Shown here: positions 7,928 through 16,580 of the stretch, piece by piece | Numbering within the stretch: the stretch's first letter is position 1 | Layout of the letters: each line of letters opens with the position of its first letter | Program-made: the position numbers and the translations under genes | Source of the DNA: Akkermansia muciniphila | GTDB lineage: Bacteria > Verrucomicrobiota > Verrucomicrobiia > Limisphaerales > UBA1100 | Direction of reading: 5' to 3' | DNA length: 43,660 nucleotides | NCBI GenBank assembly: GCA_945903605.1 | Contig: CAMDOH010000016.1 | Location: 1 to 43,660, forward strand | The notes under the pieces: model-generated | The model's database searches: none | The model's input: only the letters and a program-made list of their open reading frames with translations | Told to the model about the DNA's origin: nothing

Positions 7928-9922
7928 ATGAATCGAAGCAGCAAGACAGCCGGCTTTTACAATTTGCTCGTGGCAACCGCTGCCCTTCTTTGCGGAATCA
8001 TCCTGGCCCTCGTGGGCGGCAAAGGATTCCCCTTCGGCGTCGTGCTGTTGATTCTGTTGGTGGTCGGATTCCTGATCGCCGTGATGGGTTTTTTCCACGT
8101 CTCGCTCAAATCACGCGAGCAATTGGAGGCGATGGAACTGGAAGAATTGCAACGGTCTTCGCGAGGCGCATCACTATTTGAAACTACGGAAGTGGAGGGA
8201 TTGCCCGCCCGTCGTTCGCGCGAACAATTCGAACACTGGGCAGTGCCTGTGTTCACCACGGCACTGTTCATCTTTGAATGCGTCGTGATTTTCTATGCCG
8301 TTCGATATCTGAGCGGAAGTTTCCAGACGCAGAGCGCCACAGTCGCAGCAGGGCAGGTCACGAAGTTTATCAGTATGGATTTGGCTTACGTGTTGATGGG
8401 GGGCGGCGCGCTGTTGGGTTTGGTGCTTTTCTTGTGGGGGCAATACACGACGAGATTTGCGCGGCTTTCTGGTGAGACGCTCCTGCAGCCAGCAGCGGAA
8501 TACCTTCTGTTGACTGGTTATTTCCTGTTCGGTTTGGTGTTGGTGGTGGGTGTCGGATTCCAGTTTCAGATGATTCATCTGTACGCCTCTTGGGCATTGG
8601 TTGGTTTCATTTCACTGATTGCCTTTGAACGTTTTCTCGCGCTGATTTTGGAGGGCTACCGTCCCAGAACGCGTGGCGAAAAGCTGCGGCTCATTTATCA
8701 GAGCCGGCTCGTGGGGCTGTTCTGCAAGCCGGAAAGCTTCTTCGTCACTGCTGCGCAAACGCTCGATTATCAATTCGGTTTCAAGGTCTCGGAAACTTGG
8801 GGGTACAAATTCCTGCAAGAACGCATTGGAATGATCGTACTGGGGCAGGCAATTTTATTCTGGCTGTCAACTTCGGTGACAGTGATCCACCCGTCGGAAG
8901 TGGGCGTCGTCGAACGGTTCGGACAACCCGTCGGTATTGTGTTGAACCCGGGCGCATCGTTCACGATGCCGTGGCCGATCGACAAGGTCACCCGATTCAC
9001 TCCGGACACGGTGCAATCATTTTACGTCGGACTTCCGCCCGATGAGGAAGAGCACGGACATTCCGACGGGCACGGAGACAACCATGAAAAGGCGCATTTT
9101 TGGTCGCAGCCACATCGTGTGAAAGATTATGAGCGGCTGATGGAAGTGGGTCTTCTCTATTTCTCCGTTGGCAGCACGAACAAAGATGTCGAATCCAACC
9201 TCATCTACGCGAGCATCCCCGTTCAGTTCCGGGTGAAAGACGTTCGTAAATGGATCACGGCCTATAACGACCCCGCGAAGTTACTGCGTACATTGGCCAC
9301 ACGCGAAGTGACCCGCCACTTTTTGAAGATAGATTTCGATGCCTTGATGATGCAGGAACGAGTATCGGCGATGGACACACTTCGCAGCAAGATTCAGGAG
9401 TCCGCCAATCAACACGGATTGGGTGTGGAAATCCTGATGCTCGGCCTCGGGGATATTCATCCACCCGCCGAATCACCGCGTGCGCTTGCCATCGTGGCCG
9501 ATGGGCCGCCACCGACCGGCCCCGGCGCACCGCCCGTCGCCGTCACTTATGAAGATCTGGTCAATGCCCGGCATGAAAATGTTCGGGACATTCGCTTCGC
9601 AAAAATGCGCCAGAAAAGCAACATGCGCGTGGCTGAATCTACCGTGGCGCAGATCAATGCCGATGGTGAGGCGAAGCTCAGAGAGATCCGCACTGGCGGC
9701 TTGGCGACGGCTGCTGCCTTCACCAATCAATTCGCGGCCTATGGATATTCGCCGAGGGTATTCCCGAATTATCTGTATCTGGACATGGTCGCGCGTGCGA
9801 TGCAGCAACCGCGCAAATACATTTTTGCCGTCACCAACGTCCACGACACTCTGGACATCAACCTCGAACAGCAACTCCGCAAAGGGCTGCTGGATATCGG
9901 TGTCGAAGTCCCGCCCAAATAA
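7928..9922 (+). CDS. SPFH/Band-7 (HflK-like) protein with N-terminal multi-pass membrane domain
   Basis: 664 residues, much longer than HflK (about 420). The N-terminal 320 residues hold about seven hydrophobic segments: near 10-31, 34-58, 103-125, 148-172, 190-212, 217-242 and 300-320. An SPFH domain follows from about 321: VIHPSEVGVVERFGQP, then PGASFTMPWPIDKVTRF. A histidine-rich insert at 373-390 has His at 376, 378, 382, 386 and 390. The helical part 540-640 includes AESTVAQINADGEAKLREI, typical of the SPFH coiled coil. SPFH proteins form oligomeric membrane scaffolds; HflK/HflC enclose the FtsH protease in E. coli. It is tightly linked to two more SPFH genes. The multi-pass domain is not recognised as a known family. 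Function is inference. Confidence 0.85.
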   Translation: MNRSSKTAGFYNLLVATAALLCGIILALVGGKGFPFGVVLLILLVVGFLIAVMGFFHVSLKSREQLEAMELEELQRSSRGASLFETTEVEGLPARRSREQFEHWAVPVFTTALFIFECVVIFYAVRYLSGSFQTQSATVAAGQVTKFISMDLAYVLMGGGALLGLVLFLWGQYTTRFARLSGETLLQPAAEYLLLTGYFLFGLVLVVGVGFQFQMIHLYASWALVGFISLIAFERFLALILEGYRPRTRGEKLRLIYQSRLVGLFCKPESFFVTAAQTLDYQFGFKVSETWGYKFLQERIGMIVLGQAILFWLSTSVTVIHPSEVGVVERFGQPVGIVLNPGASFTMPWPIDKVTRFTPDTVQSFYVGLPPDEEEHGHSDGHGDNHEKAHFWSQPHRVKDYERLMEVGLLYFSVGSTNKDVESNLIYASIPVQFRVKDVRKWITAYNDPAKLLRTLATREVTRHFLKIDFDALMMQERVSAMDTLRSKIQESANQHGLGVEILMLGLGDIHPPAESPRALAIVADGPPPTGPGAPPVAVTYEDLVNARHENVRDIRFAKMRQKSNMRVAESTVAQINADGEAKLREIRTGGLATAAAFTNQFAAYGYSPRVFPNYLYLDMVARAMQQPRKYIFAVTNVHDTLDINLEQQLRKGLLDIGVEVPPK

Positions 9923-9934
9923 TACCCCGCCATC

Positions 9935-10849
9935 ATGAAACGCAACTCAGCCTGGATCGTCGCAATCCTTCTCGTATTCATTTTCCTGTTCTTCATGTTC
10001 ACCTACACGGTGCGGCAGAATGAACTGGTGCTTGTCCAGCGAGGCAGCGACAGCACCGAAATTCGCACGCCCGGATTGAAATTCCGGCTGCCGGCTCCTT
10101 TCCACAAGATCTTCAAGTTCGACAACCGTACTTACCTGCTGGAGACAGATTACAGTCAGGTGAATGACACGGAAAAGACGCTGATGATGCAAGTGTACGT
10201 CGCCTGGAAAATTGACGGTTCCAACCCGAAGAAATTCCAGACCACATTTCAGGCGAACAACGAGCGGGGAATGCTCGATCTCGCCGAAGGCAGTCTGCGC
10301 AAGATTGTCGACACCGTTCGCAGCTCCGTTGTCGGTCAAAATCAGATCGGCTCGATCATCTCCAGCGAAGCGGGCTTGGCCAAAATTGATGAACTTGAAA
10401 ATAAGATGAGCGAGAAAGTCAAATTGCAGGCAAAGGAGAACTACGGGATTGATGTGCAATTCCTCGGCGTCCGGCGCGTTGGGTTGCCGAAGAGCAACAT
10501 CGACGCCGTCCTCAAAACGATGAGCGCACAACGATTGCTGATCGCCGAGAATATCCGACGCGAAGGCAGAGCCGAGGCCGACAAGATTCTGGCCACGGCC
10601 ACCAATGCTGCCTCCACATTGATTTCAGATGCGAAGGATCAATTGACGCGCGAGCGAGGCAAAGCCGACGCCGAACGCGCCGAGGCATTTCAACGGATGG
10701 AACGCAATCCTGAGCTGGCCGTTTTCTTGAAAAAACTGAAGGCACTTGAGGAATCCCTCAAAGGCAAATCGACTTTGATTCTGGACGATCGCACGCAGCC
10801 ATTCGATTTGTTGCGTGGATTCTCAACCAACTTCACCGGCAACAAATAA
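9935..10849 (+). CDS. SPFH/Band-7 protein, HflC-like
   Basis: 304 residues, the size of HflC. One N-terminal TM helix (about 7-27, WIVAILLVFIFLFFMFTYTV) precedes the SPFH domain (VRQNELVLVQRG, TPGLKFRLPAPFHKIFKFDNR). The C-terminal half is a charged helix (AENIRREGRAEADKILATA, DQLTRERGKADAERAEAFQ) expected to form the coiled coil of a ring or cage. The R-x-E-x-R-A-E-A-D-K pattern is shared with HflC and stomatins. It lies between two other SPFH genes with 12- and 7-base gaps, so the three products probably form a hetero-oligomer. A regulatory role on a protease, transporter or lipid domain is inferred from the family only. Confidence 0.85.
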   Translation: MKRNSAWIVAILLVFIFLFFMFTYTVRQNELVLVQRGSDSTEIRTPGLKFRLPAPFHKIFKFDNRTYLLETDYSQVNDTEKTLMMQVYVAWKIDGSNPKKFQTTFQANNERGMLDLAEGSLRKIVDTVRSSVVGQNQIGSIISSEAGLAKIDELENKMSEKVKLQAKENYGIDVQFLGVRRVGLPKSNIDAVLKTMSAQRLLIAENIRREGRAEADKILATATNAASTLISDAKDQLTRERGKADAERAEAFQRMERNPELAVFLKKLKALEESLKGKSTLILDDRTQPFDLLRGFSTNFTGNK

Positions 10850-10856
10850 TATACTC

Positions 10857-11960
10857 ATGTCGGCCAAAGACCCCCATCTGCATTCAGAAACAGTCTTGAG
10901 CGAGACGAGTTCTCGGGCATTGACCGAGGCGCTCAGTTCGAGTTCGACCGTGCTCAAAGTGGTGATCGCGGGCCTGCTCATTTATTTCGTGTTCTCAAAT
11001 TGTTTTCGCGTCAAGCCGGGCGAGCGTGCCCTCGTGCTCCGCTTCGGCCGTTCGTTGCAGACGGGTGAGTCGGAATTGTTGACCGAAGGAATCCGTTTTG
11101 CTTGGCCGTACCCGATTGATGAACGCGTGATCATGCCCGGTGGAAATCAAAAAGTGCGTGCGGCCAATGGCTGGTACACCACCGAGGCACCGCCACAAGT
11201 CAAAGATCCAATGGGGCAACCGGTCGTGCCGGCGTTTGATGCGGAGAAGGACGGATTTCTGATCACACGAGACTGGAACCTCATCCACGCAAAAGCCTCG
11301 TTCGAGTTCAAAGTGAAAAGCCCTGTGGATTACGCGTTCAAATTTGAAAAGCTCGATCAGATGCTAAAAATCACCATCGAGTCGGCGATGACGGGCGCGG
11401 CTTTTGAGATGAGCGCAGACGAAATTCTGGGTGATCAAAGTGTTTTTGAACGCAAGATTGAACAGCGGATGGAACGCATGATCGAGAGCCGAGGTCTTGG
11501 CGTTGGACTCGTGAGTGTCAAACTCGACAGTAAACCCATCGTGCCGCGACAGACCAAAGGCGCCTACGACAATGCCATGCGCGCTCCGACAGATGTCGAG
11601 GAAGCACGGGTTCGTTCTCTTGCTCAGGCGCAGACACTCACCAGTCAGGCTTCGAGCGAATCAGAACAAATCCTTTCCACCGGCCGCAGGGAAATCAAAC
11701 AGTTGACCAATCAAGCCAAGGCAGACGCTGACCGGATAGACGAGATTTTGCGAAAGAACGAGAGCCATCAGAAACTGTACCTCTTCATGCAGGAGCAACT
11801 CATGGACACACTCGCGCGAGTGATGAACAGTGCGGATATTGAGAAATGGCTTGTCAGCACGAAGACCGAGGGGCCACCAAGAGAGATTCGTATTCGATTG
11901 ACCCCTGAACCGCCCGAGCCGCGCAAGCAACCACAGCCGCCCACGCCTGCCCAGCCTTAA
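10857..11960 (+). CDS. SPFH/Band-7 protein, HflK-like
   Basis: The ATG at 10857, 7 bases after the preceding stop, is preferred over an in-frame GTG at 10815 that would overlap the upstream gene. The product is 367 residues. A TM helix at about 32-52 (VVIAGLLIYFVFSNCF) precedes the SPFH domain (RVKPGERALVLRFGRS, EGIRFAWPYPIDERVI), with a helical region from about 235 on (ARVRSLAQAQTLTSQASSES, QAKADADRIDEILRKNES). The tail is proline-rich (PEPPEPRKQPQPPTPAQP). It is the third SPFH gene in a row and is followed after 11 bases by the P1B ATPase. The predicted topology has a short cytoplasmic N-terminus and the SPFH domain on the far side, as in HflK. Partner proteins are inferred from the operon. 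Confidence 0.85.
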   Translation: MSAKDPHLHSETVLSETSSRALTEALSSSSTVLKVVIAGLLIYFVFSNCFRVKPGERALVLRFGRSLQTGESELLTEGIRFAWPYPIDERVIMPGGNQKVRAANGWYTTEAPPQVKDPMGQPVVPAFDAEKDGFLITRDWNLIHAKASFEFKVKSPVDYAFKFEKLDQMLKITIESAMTGAAFEMSADEILGDQSVFERKIEQRMERMIESRGLGVGLVSVKLDSKPIVPRQTKGAYDNAMRAPTDVEEARVRSLAQAQTLTSQASSESEQILSTGRREIKQLTNQAKADADRIDEILRKNESHQKLYLFMQEQLMDTLARVMNSADIEKWLVSTKTEGPPREIRIRLTPEPPEPRKQPQPPTPAQP

Positions 11961-11971
11961 AGATTAATTTC

Positions 11972-13951
11972 ATGCAGCCAAATCCATCCATCACAGGAGC
12001 GCCTTCCTGCACTGAACCCGATCAAGATCGCGGCAGCGTCAATTTGACGATGCTTTTCATCGGCCTGCTATTCGTGATCAACGGATACCTCGTCACATGG
12101 CTCAACAGAGACAATGCGAGCGTGGGCGATTACAGCGCACTGATAGGTTCGGTGCTGCTCGGTGCCCGGATTTTTCGCAACGCCATTCTCAATCTTGCCA
12201 AAGGTTCACTCACGACCAACGAACTGGTCGCCATCGCTGTGCTCGCTTCATTCGCCTCCGGGCATTATCACGAAGCGGGTCTTGTCGCATTTTTTATGCT
12301 GCTGGCCGAGATGATCGAGACGCGCACGGCTGCAGGCGCTCGCGCTTCCATTGAATCCCTCATCAAGCTCACCCCCACCCGGGCGCGGCGTATCATCAAT
12401 ACGGGCGAGGAAGAAGTGGCCGCCAAAGATTTACTTGTCGGCGACATCATTCGCGTACGTCCCGGCGACGTGATTCCTGCCGATGGAATGATCGACAAGG
12501 GCGCAGGCTCGATCAACCAAGCCAATATCACCGGAGAGTCCATGCCGGTGGATAAGAAATCGGGCGACGAAGTTTTTCAAGGCACGCAGAATATCACCGG
12601 CGTACTCGAAGTGCGCGTCACCAAAGCAGGCGAAGACACCACATTCAGTCGCGTTCGCGAACTGATTCTCGCAGCGGAAAAGACGAAGCTGCCGTTCATG
12701 AAAATTGTCGACCAATACATGGGCTATTATACGCCGCTCATCTTGGTCATTGGCGCGCTTGTCTGGGCTGTCACCAACGATCTGACTCGCGTCATCACCG
12801 TGTTCATCGTGGGTTGCCCCTGCGCATTCATCTTGGCAACGCCCACCGCCATCGTCGCTGCTCTATCGGCTGCCGCCCGATTGGGTGTGTTGATCAAAAA
12901 CGTGGGAGACATCGAGTTGGCCGCGAAAATCAACGCATTCATCTTTGATAAAACGGGGACGCTCACCACCGGTAAATTAGCTGTCAGTCGTCTTGCAAAT
13001 GCCGAAGGAATCAAGCCAGCCGAATTATTGCTCGCCGCTGCGACGGCTGAGAAATACAGCAATCATCCAACGGCAAAGGCACTGCAAACGCTCGCCGAAG
13101 AGGCTGGTTTGAAATTAGCTGATCCACAGGATTTCACAGAAGTGACTGGGCGCGGCGTCAAGGCGCGTGTGAATGGTGAATGGGTTTTGGTCGGACGCGA
13201 ACTCTGGATGCGCGAACAAAATGTCACCGGCGATTATTCATCGAAGGTGGATGTGAAAGAGGCCGAGGGATACAGTTTAGTGTTTGTCTCAGTCGGCGGC
13301 AAATTCATCGGATGGATTGGATTGACCGATCAGGTGCGAACAGAGGCGGCTTCGGCGCTTTTGGAATTGAAAGATGAAGGCGTGCGCCGGATGGCGATCG
13401 TTTCAGGCGACCTTCGGTTGGTGGCAGAGCGAGTGGGGCGCGAAATCGGATGTGAGGAAGTCATCGCCGAATGTCTGCCACAAAACAAAGTTGAGTTTGT
13501 GCGCCAGATGAAAGCCAAAGGCTATACGGTGGCAGTGGTGGGCGACGGTGTGAACGATGCTCCGGCGCTGGCTGCTGGCGACATCGGTATTGCGATGGGA
13601 GCGGCGGGCAGCGAAGTGGCCATCAATAGCGCAACCATCGCGCTCATGAATAACGATCTGAAACGACTGCCGTTCTTGGTGCGCCTTTCGCGTGTGACGC
13701 GTTCGGTGATCAATCAAAACTTCCTGTTGGGCATTCTCTTTGTGGTCGGCGGTCTGGTGCTTGCCTCGCTCAAGCTGATCAATCCAGTTTTGGCGGCCTG
13801 CCTACACGTCGTGGGATCGATGATCGTGGTTTTCAACAGCGCTCGACTCGTACGTCAAGGCGAGGAGCTGGAACCATTTTTGAAACCATTGTCGCCGGCA
13901 CCGACAACGCCGACAGAAGGAGCTTCGGCACTTTCTCCGAAGACGGCTTGA
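11972..13951 (+). CDS. P1B-type heavy-metal translocating ATPase lacking an N-terminal metal-binding domain
   Basis: Membrane pump for a transition-metal cation. The landmarks are TGES (187-190), the membrane motif CPC (282-284), the phosphorylated Asp in DKTGT (D326), the nucleotide-binding HP (365-366) and GDGVNDAP (524-531). Two TM pairs precede the A domain. No HMA metal-binding domain or CxxC precedes them, although Cys13 lies in the N-terminal tail. In the last TM helix, where Zn/Cd pumps usually have D-x-G, this protein has H612-V-V-G-S616, reminiscent of the HEGG[ST] motif of P1B-4 (Co/Fe-type) pumps, but those usually carry SPC rather than CPC. Metal specificity therefore cannot be assigned. 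It lies between the SPFH trio and the ABC ATPase. Confidence 0.92.
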   Translation: MQPNPSITGAPSCTEPDQDRGSVNLTMLFIGLLFVINGYLVTWLNRDNASVGDYSALIGSVLLGARIFRNAILNLAKGSLTTNELVAIAVLASFASGHYHEAGLVAFFMLLAEMIETRTAAGARASIESLIKLTPTRARRIINTGEEEVAAKDLLVGDIIRVRPGDVIPADGMIDKGAGSINQANITGESMPVDKKSGDEVFQGTQNITGVLEVRVTKAGEDTTFSRVRELILAAEKTKLPFMKIVDQYMGYYTPLILVIGALVWAVTNDLTRVITVFIVGCPCAFILATPTAIVAALSAAARLGVLIKNVGDIELAAKINAFIFDKTGTLTTGKLAVSRLANAEGIKPAELLLAAATAEKYSNHPTAKALQTLAEEAGLKLADPQDFTEVTGRGVKARVNGEWVLVGRELWMREQNVTGDYSSKVDVKEAEGYSLVFVSVGGKFIGWIGLTDQVRTEAASALLELKDEGVRRMAIVSGDLRLVAERVGREIGCEEVIAECLPQNKVEFVRQMKAKGYTVAVVGDGVNDAPALAAGDIGIAMGAAGSEVAINSATIALMNNDLKRLPFLVRLSRVTRSVINQNFLLGILFVVGGLVLASLKLINPVLAACLHVVGSMIVVFNSARLVRQGEELEPFLKPLSPAPTTPTEGASALSPKTA

Positions 13952-13984
13952 ATCCGGTGAGTCGGGCGAACTCCCCCAATTACT

Positions 13985-15175
13985 ATGGCTGACAATAAAC
14001 CAGATGCAGCGCCGGAGAATGTGGTGGTCGTGCGCGGCTTGTCGAAAGTCTTCAAAGATTTCTGGGGTCGATCGAAGGCCAAGGCGGTGGACAATGTGAA
14101 TTTCGAAGTGCGCCGTGGCGAAGTATTTGGGTTGCTCGGACCGAACGGGTCCGGAAAATCCACCACCATCAAAATGCTTCTTGGATTGCTGGATCCAACT
14201 CAAGGCTTGATCCAGGTTTTCGGCAAGGAACCGCACGATGTGAAGACAAAAATGCGCATCGGTTATCTGCCCGAGGAATCCTATCTTTACAAATATCTCG
14301 ATTCAGGTGAGACGCTGGATTTTTTTGGGAACCTGTTTTCATTGAGCAGCGAGGAGCGAAAGAAACGATCCACCCAACTTCTGGACATGGTGGGGTTGAC
14401 TCGCACTCAGAACAGAACGGTGGGCGAGTTTTCTAAAGGAATGCAGCGGCGCATCGGCTTGGCGCAGGCGCTCATCAACGACCCGGACCTGATCATTCTC
14501 GATGAACCGACTGCGGGAATGGATCCGATTGGTTGCCGTGAAATCAAGGATCTCATCCTCACGATGGCGCGCCGTGGAAAGACGGTGATCCTGAGCAGTC
14601 ACTTGTTGTCGGATGTGGAAGATGTCTGCGACCGCGCTGTGATTTATTATGGCGGAAAGATTCAGGCGATCGGCAGCTTGAAAGATCTGCTTTCGGAGCG
14701 TGACACGATCCGGATCACAACGCCGGCATTGACGAAGGAGCGTCTCCAGGAAGTGCTCGCAGTCATCGGCAAGGATGTGGCCGAAGATCGGATTCGCATT
14801 GATAACCCGACACAGAATCTGGAGGGATATTTCCTCAATATCGTCAATCAAGCGCGCAAGACCGAAGAGACATCGGGTGCGACTTCGGGAAGTCAAGTGG
14901 CCGAATACTTACGCGGGAACGGTGGGCCTGTGCAATCATCCGATAAGATGCTGGACCGACTATCGGTTTCGGCGCCTGTGAAGGAGGCTGAAGTGATCGT
15001 GACGGCTGCGGTTATCGACACTGTGGATCATGCCAAGCTCACGGGATTGGCTACGCAACAACCCGCCGCTCCGATCGTGGTCGCGCCTGCGGTGGCACAG
15101 GAAGATTTGAATGTGGCAGACCAGAAGTTGAAGGGACTGCTGGGCGACGGCGGTCATTCCAAACCTTCCAATTAG
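13985..15175 (+). CDS. ABC transporter ATP-binding protein (ABC-2 exporter type)
   Basis: Drives the ABC-2 permease or permeases encoded in the same operon. Walker A is GPNGSGKST (52-60), the signature is FSKGMQRR (149-156) and Walker B is LIILDEPTAGMDP (169-181), followed by the switch histidine in SSHLLSDVEDVCDRA. After the ABC core (about 15-240) there is an unusually long C-terminal part of about 155 residues. It contains a conserved-looking segment (TLTKERLQEVL, LEGYFLNIVNQA) and then a low-complexity tail rich in Val, Ala and Pro. Typical exporter ATPases of this class have about 300 residues. The second permease starts 12 bases downstream and the first is 6 kb upstream. Cytoplasmic face of the inner membrane. 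Confidence 0.92.
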   Translation: MADNKPDAAPENVVVVRGLSKVFKDFWGRSKAKAVDNVNFEVRRGEVFGLLGPNGSGKSTTIKMLLGLLDPTQGLIQVFGKEPHDVKTKMRIGYLPEESYLYKYLDSGETLDFFGNLFSLSSEERKKRSTQLLDMVGLTRTQNRTVGEFSKGMQRRIGLAQALINDPDLIILDEPTAGMDPIGCREIKDLILTMARRGKTVILSSHLLSDVEDVCDRAVIYYGGKIQAIGSLKDLLSERDTIRITTPALTKERLQEVLAVIGKDVAEDRIRIDNPTQNLEGYFLNIVNQARKTEETSGATSGSQVAEYLRGNGGPVQSSDKMLDRLSVSAPVKEAEVIVTAAVIDTVDHAKLTGLATQQPAAPIVVAPAVAQEDLNVADQKLKGLLGDGGHSKPSN

Positions 15176-15187
15176 GCGGACACGATC

Positions 15188-16579
15188 ATGCGTCCGACTC
15201 TCGCGATTGTCTGGCTCACGTGGAAAGCAGCGTGGCGTTTTCGTCTTCTCTGGGTGTTGGCTGTTCTGTTGGTTTTCGCTGTGGGCGTTTTGCCGATGAT
15301 CGTCCGTCACGATGGGACTGGCAAAGGGCTGATGCAAATTGTCCTGACTTACACCATGTCGATGGTCATGGCGATTTTGGGGACGTTTACCCTTTGGCTT
15401 TCCTGCGGCACGTTGGCGAAAGACATCGAGGAATGCCAGATGCAGATGGTGTGCGTAAAACCCATCGCGCGATGGCAGGTGTGGATCGGTAAATGGCTCG
15501 GAGTGATGTCGCTCAACTTGATGTTGCTCGGCGCAGCAGGCGTGATTGTGTATGGCACCGTCATGTATCGCGCATCCAAACTGCCGGAAAGGCAGCTTGC
15601 AATTTTGAATCAGCAGGTGCTCGTGGGGCGCGGTTCGGCGAAGCAGGACAACACAGCCATCCATAAAAGCATCGAAGAAGACGTTGAGAAGAACATGAAG
15701 ATCGCCATCGCGCAGGGAAAGGTGGACGCCTCCATGGATCAACAGTCGCTGAGTCGGGTGGCCGATTCGTTGCGAGAAGAACTCAAGGCGCGTCGTGAGA
15801 TTTTGCTTCCGGGCGTTGCCCCGCGCGAGTGGACGGTGATCGTCCCCGGTGCGAAGGATTTCAAGATCGGCCACGTCGTCGTGCTGCGCGTGAAATTCCA
15901 AACACCGTCACCCGTGGATTCGAATGTGTATCGGACGCGTTGGGAATTCGGTCCTGGCACGGTACAGGCGGTGGGGGCACCGCTCACCCCTCATGCTTTT
16001 CATGAAATCCCCGTGCCGGTGGAAGCCTTTGCTGGAGGGGACGTGTTGAAGGTGCGGATGTACAATTTCCCCGACAACCCTTCGATGTTCAGGCTTCCAC
16101 TGGAGGACTCATTGGAAGTGTTGTATCGCGAATCGAGTTTCGCTTTGAACTTTGCGCGCGGAATGGCGCTCCTGTTTTGCTGGATTGGTGTACTCGCAGC
16201 GATGGGATTGGCAGCGGCCAGCTTCATGTCATTCTCCATGGCGGCATTTGCCTGCATGGGTTTGTTGATCGCTTCTTTTTCAACGCCCTTGTTGAAGGAG
16301 GTCGTGAAAGATTCGACCATCATGCAGAGCCATTCGCACGATGGGAAACGTAACACGTCCTTGCTGGACAAATTTGCGATCCCCGCATTTCAGCTTCTTT
16401 TGACCGTCATGGAACCGATCAAGGATTATTCGCCGATCGAATCGCTGAGTGCTGGGCGCAGCATCACTTGGGGCCAGTTGCAAAAGGCATACTTTTTTGT
16501 GTGGGGAATTTGTGGCGGAGCGATGGCCTGTTTTGGCATAGTCGTATTCCAACGAAAACAACTGGCACTGCCAGGTTGA
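15188..16579 (+). CDS. ABC-2 type exporter permease, second of the operon
   Basis: Membrane subunit encoded directly after the ABC ATPase. TM segments are near residues 17-37, 55-78, 112-130, 320-342, 346-368 and 435-455. Between 140 and 315 is a large soluble domain. Its first part is helical and charged (HKSIEEDVEKNMKIAIAQGK); its second part is beta-rich with aromatic residues (VLRVKFQTP, YRTRWEFGPG, VPVEAFAGGDVLKVRMYN) and may be outside the cytoplasm. It has the same length as the first permease and shares the pattern K-P-x-x-R-x5-G-K-x-x-G, so the two may be distant paralogues forming a heterodimer. The following gene starts within a few bases of its stop. Substrate unknown. Confidence 0.8.
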   Translation: MRPTLAIVWLTWKAAWRFRLLWVLAVLLVFAVGVLPMIVRHDGTGKGLMQIVLTYTMSMVMAILGTFTLWLSCGTLAKDIEECQMQMVCVKPIARWQVWIGKWLGVMSLNLMLLGAAGVIVYGTVMYRASKLPERQLAILNQQVLVGRGSAKQDNTAIHKSIEEDVEKNMKIAIAQGKVDASMDQQSLSRVADSLREELKARREILLPGVAPREWTVIVPGAKDFKIGHVVVLRVKFQTPSPVDSNVYRTRWEFGPGTVQAVGAPLTPHAFHEIPVPVEAFAGGDVLKVRMYNFPDNPSMFRLPLEDSLEVLYRESSFALNFARGMALLFCWIGVLAAMGLAAASFMSFSMAAFACMGLLIASFSTPLLKEVVKDSTIMQSHSHDGKRNTSLLDKFAIPAFQLLLTVMEPIKDYSPIESLSAGRSITWGQLQKAYFFVWGICGGAMACFGIVVFQRKQLALPG

Positions 16580-16580
16580 C

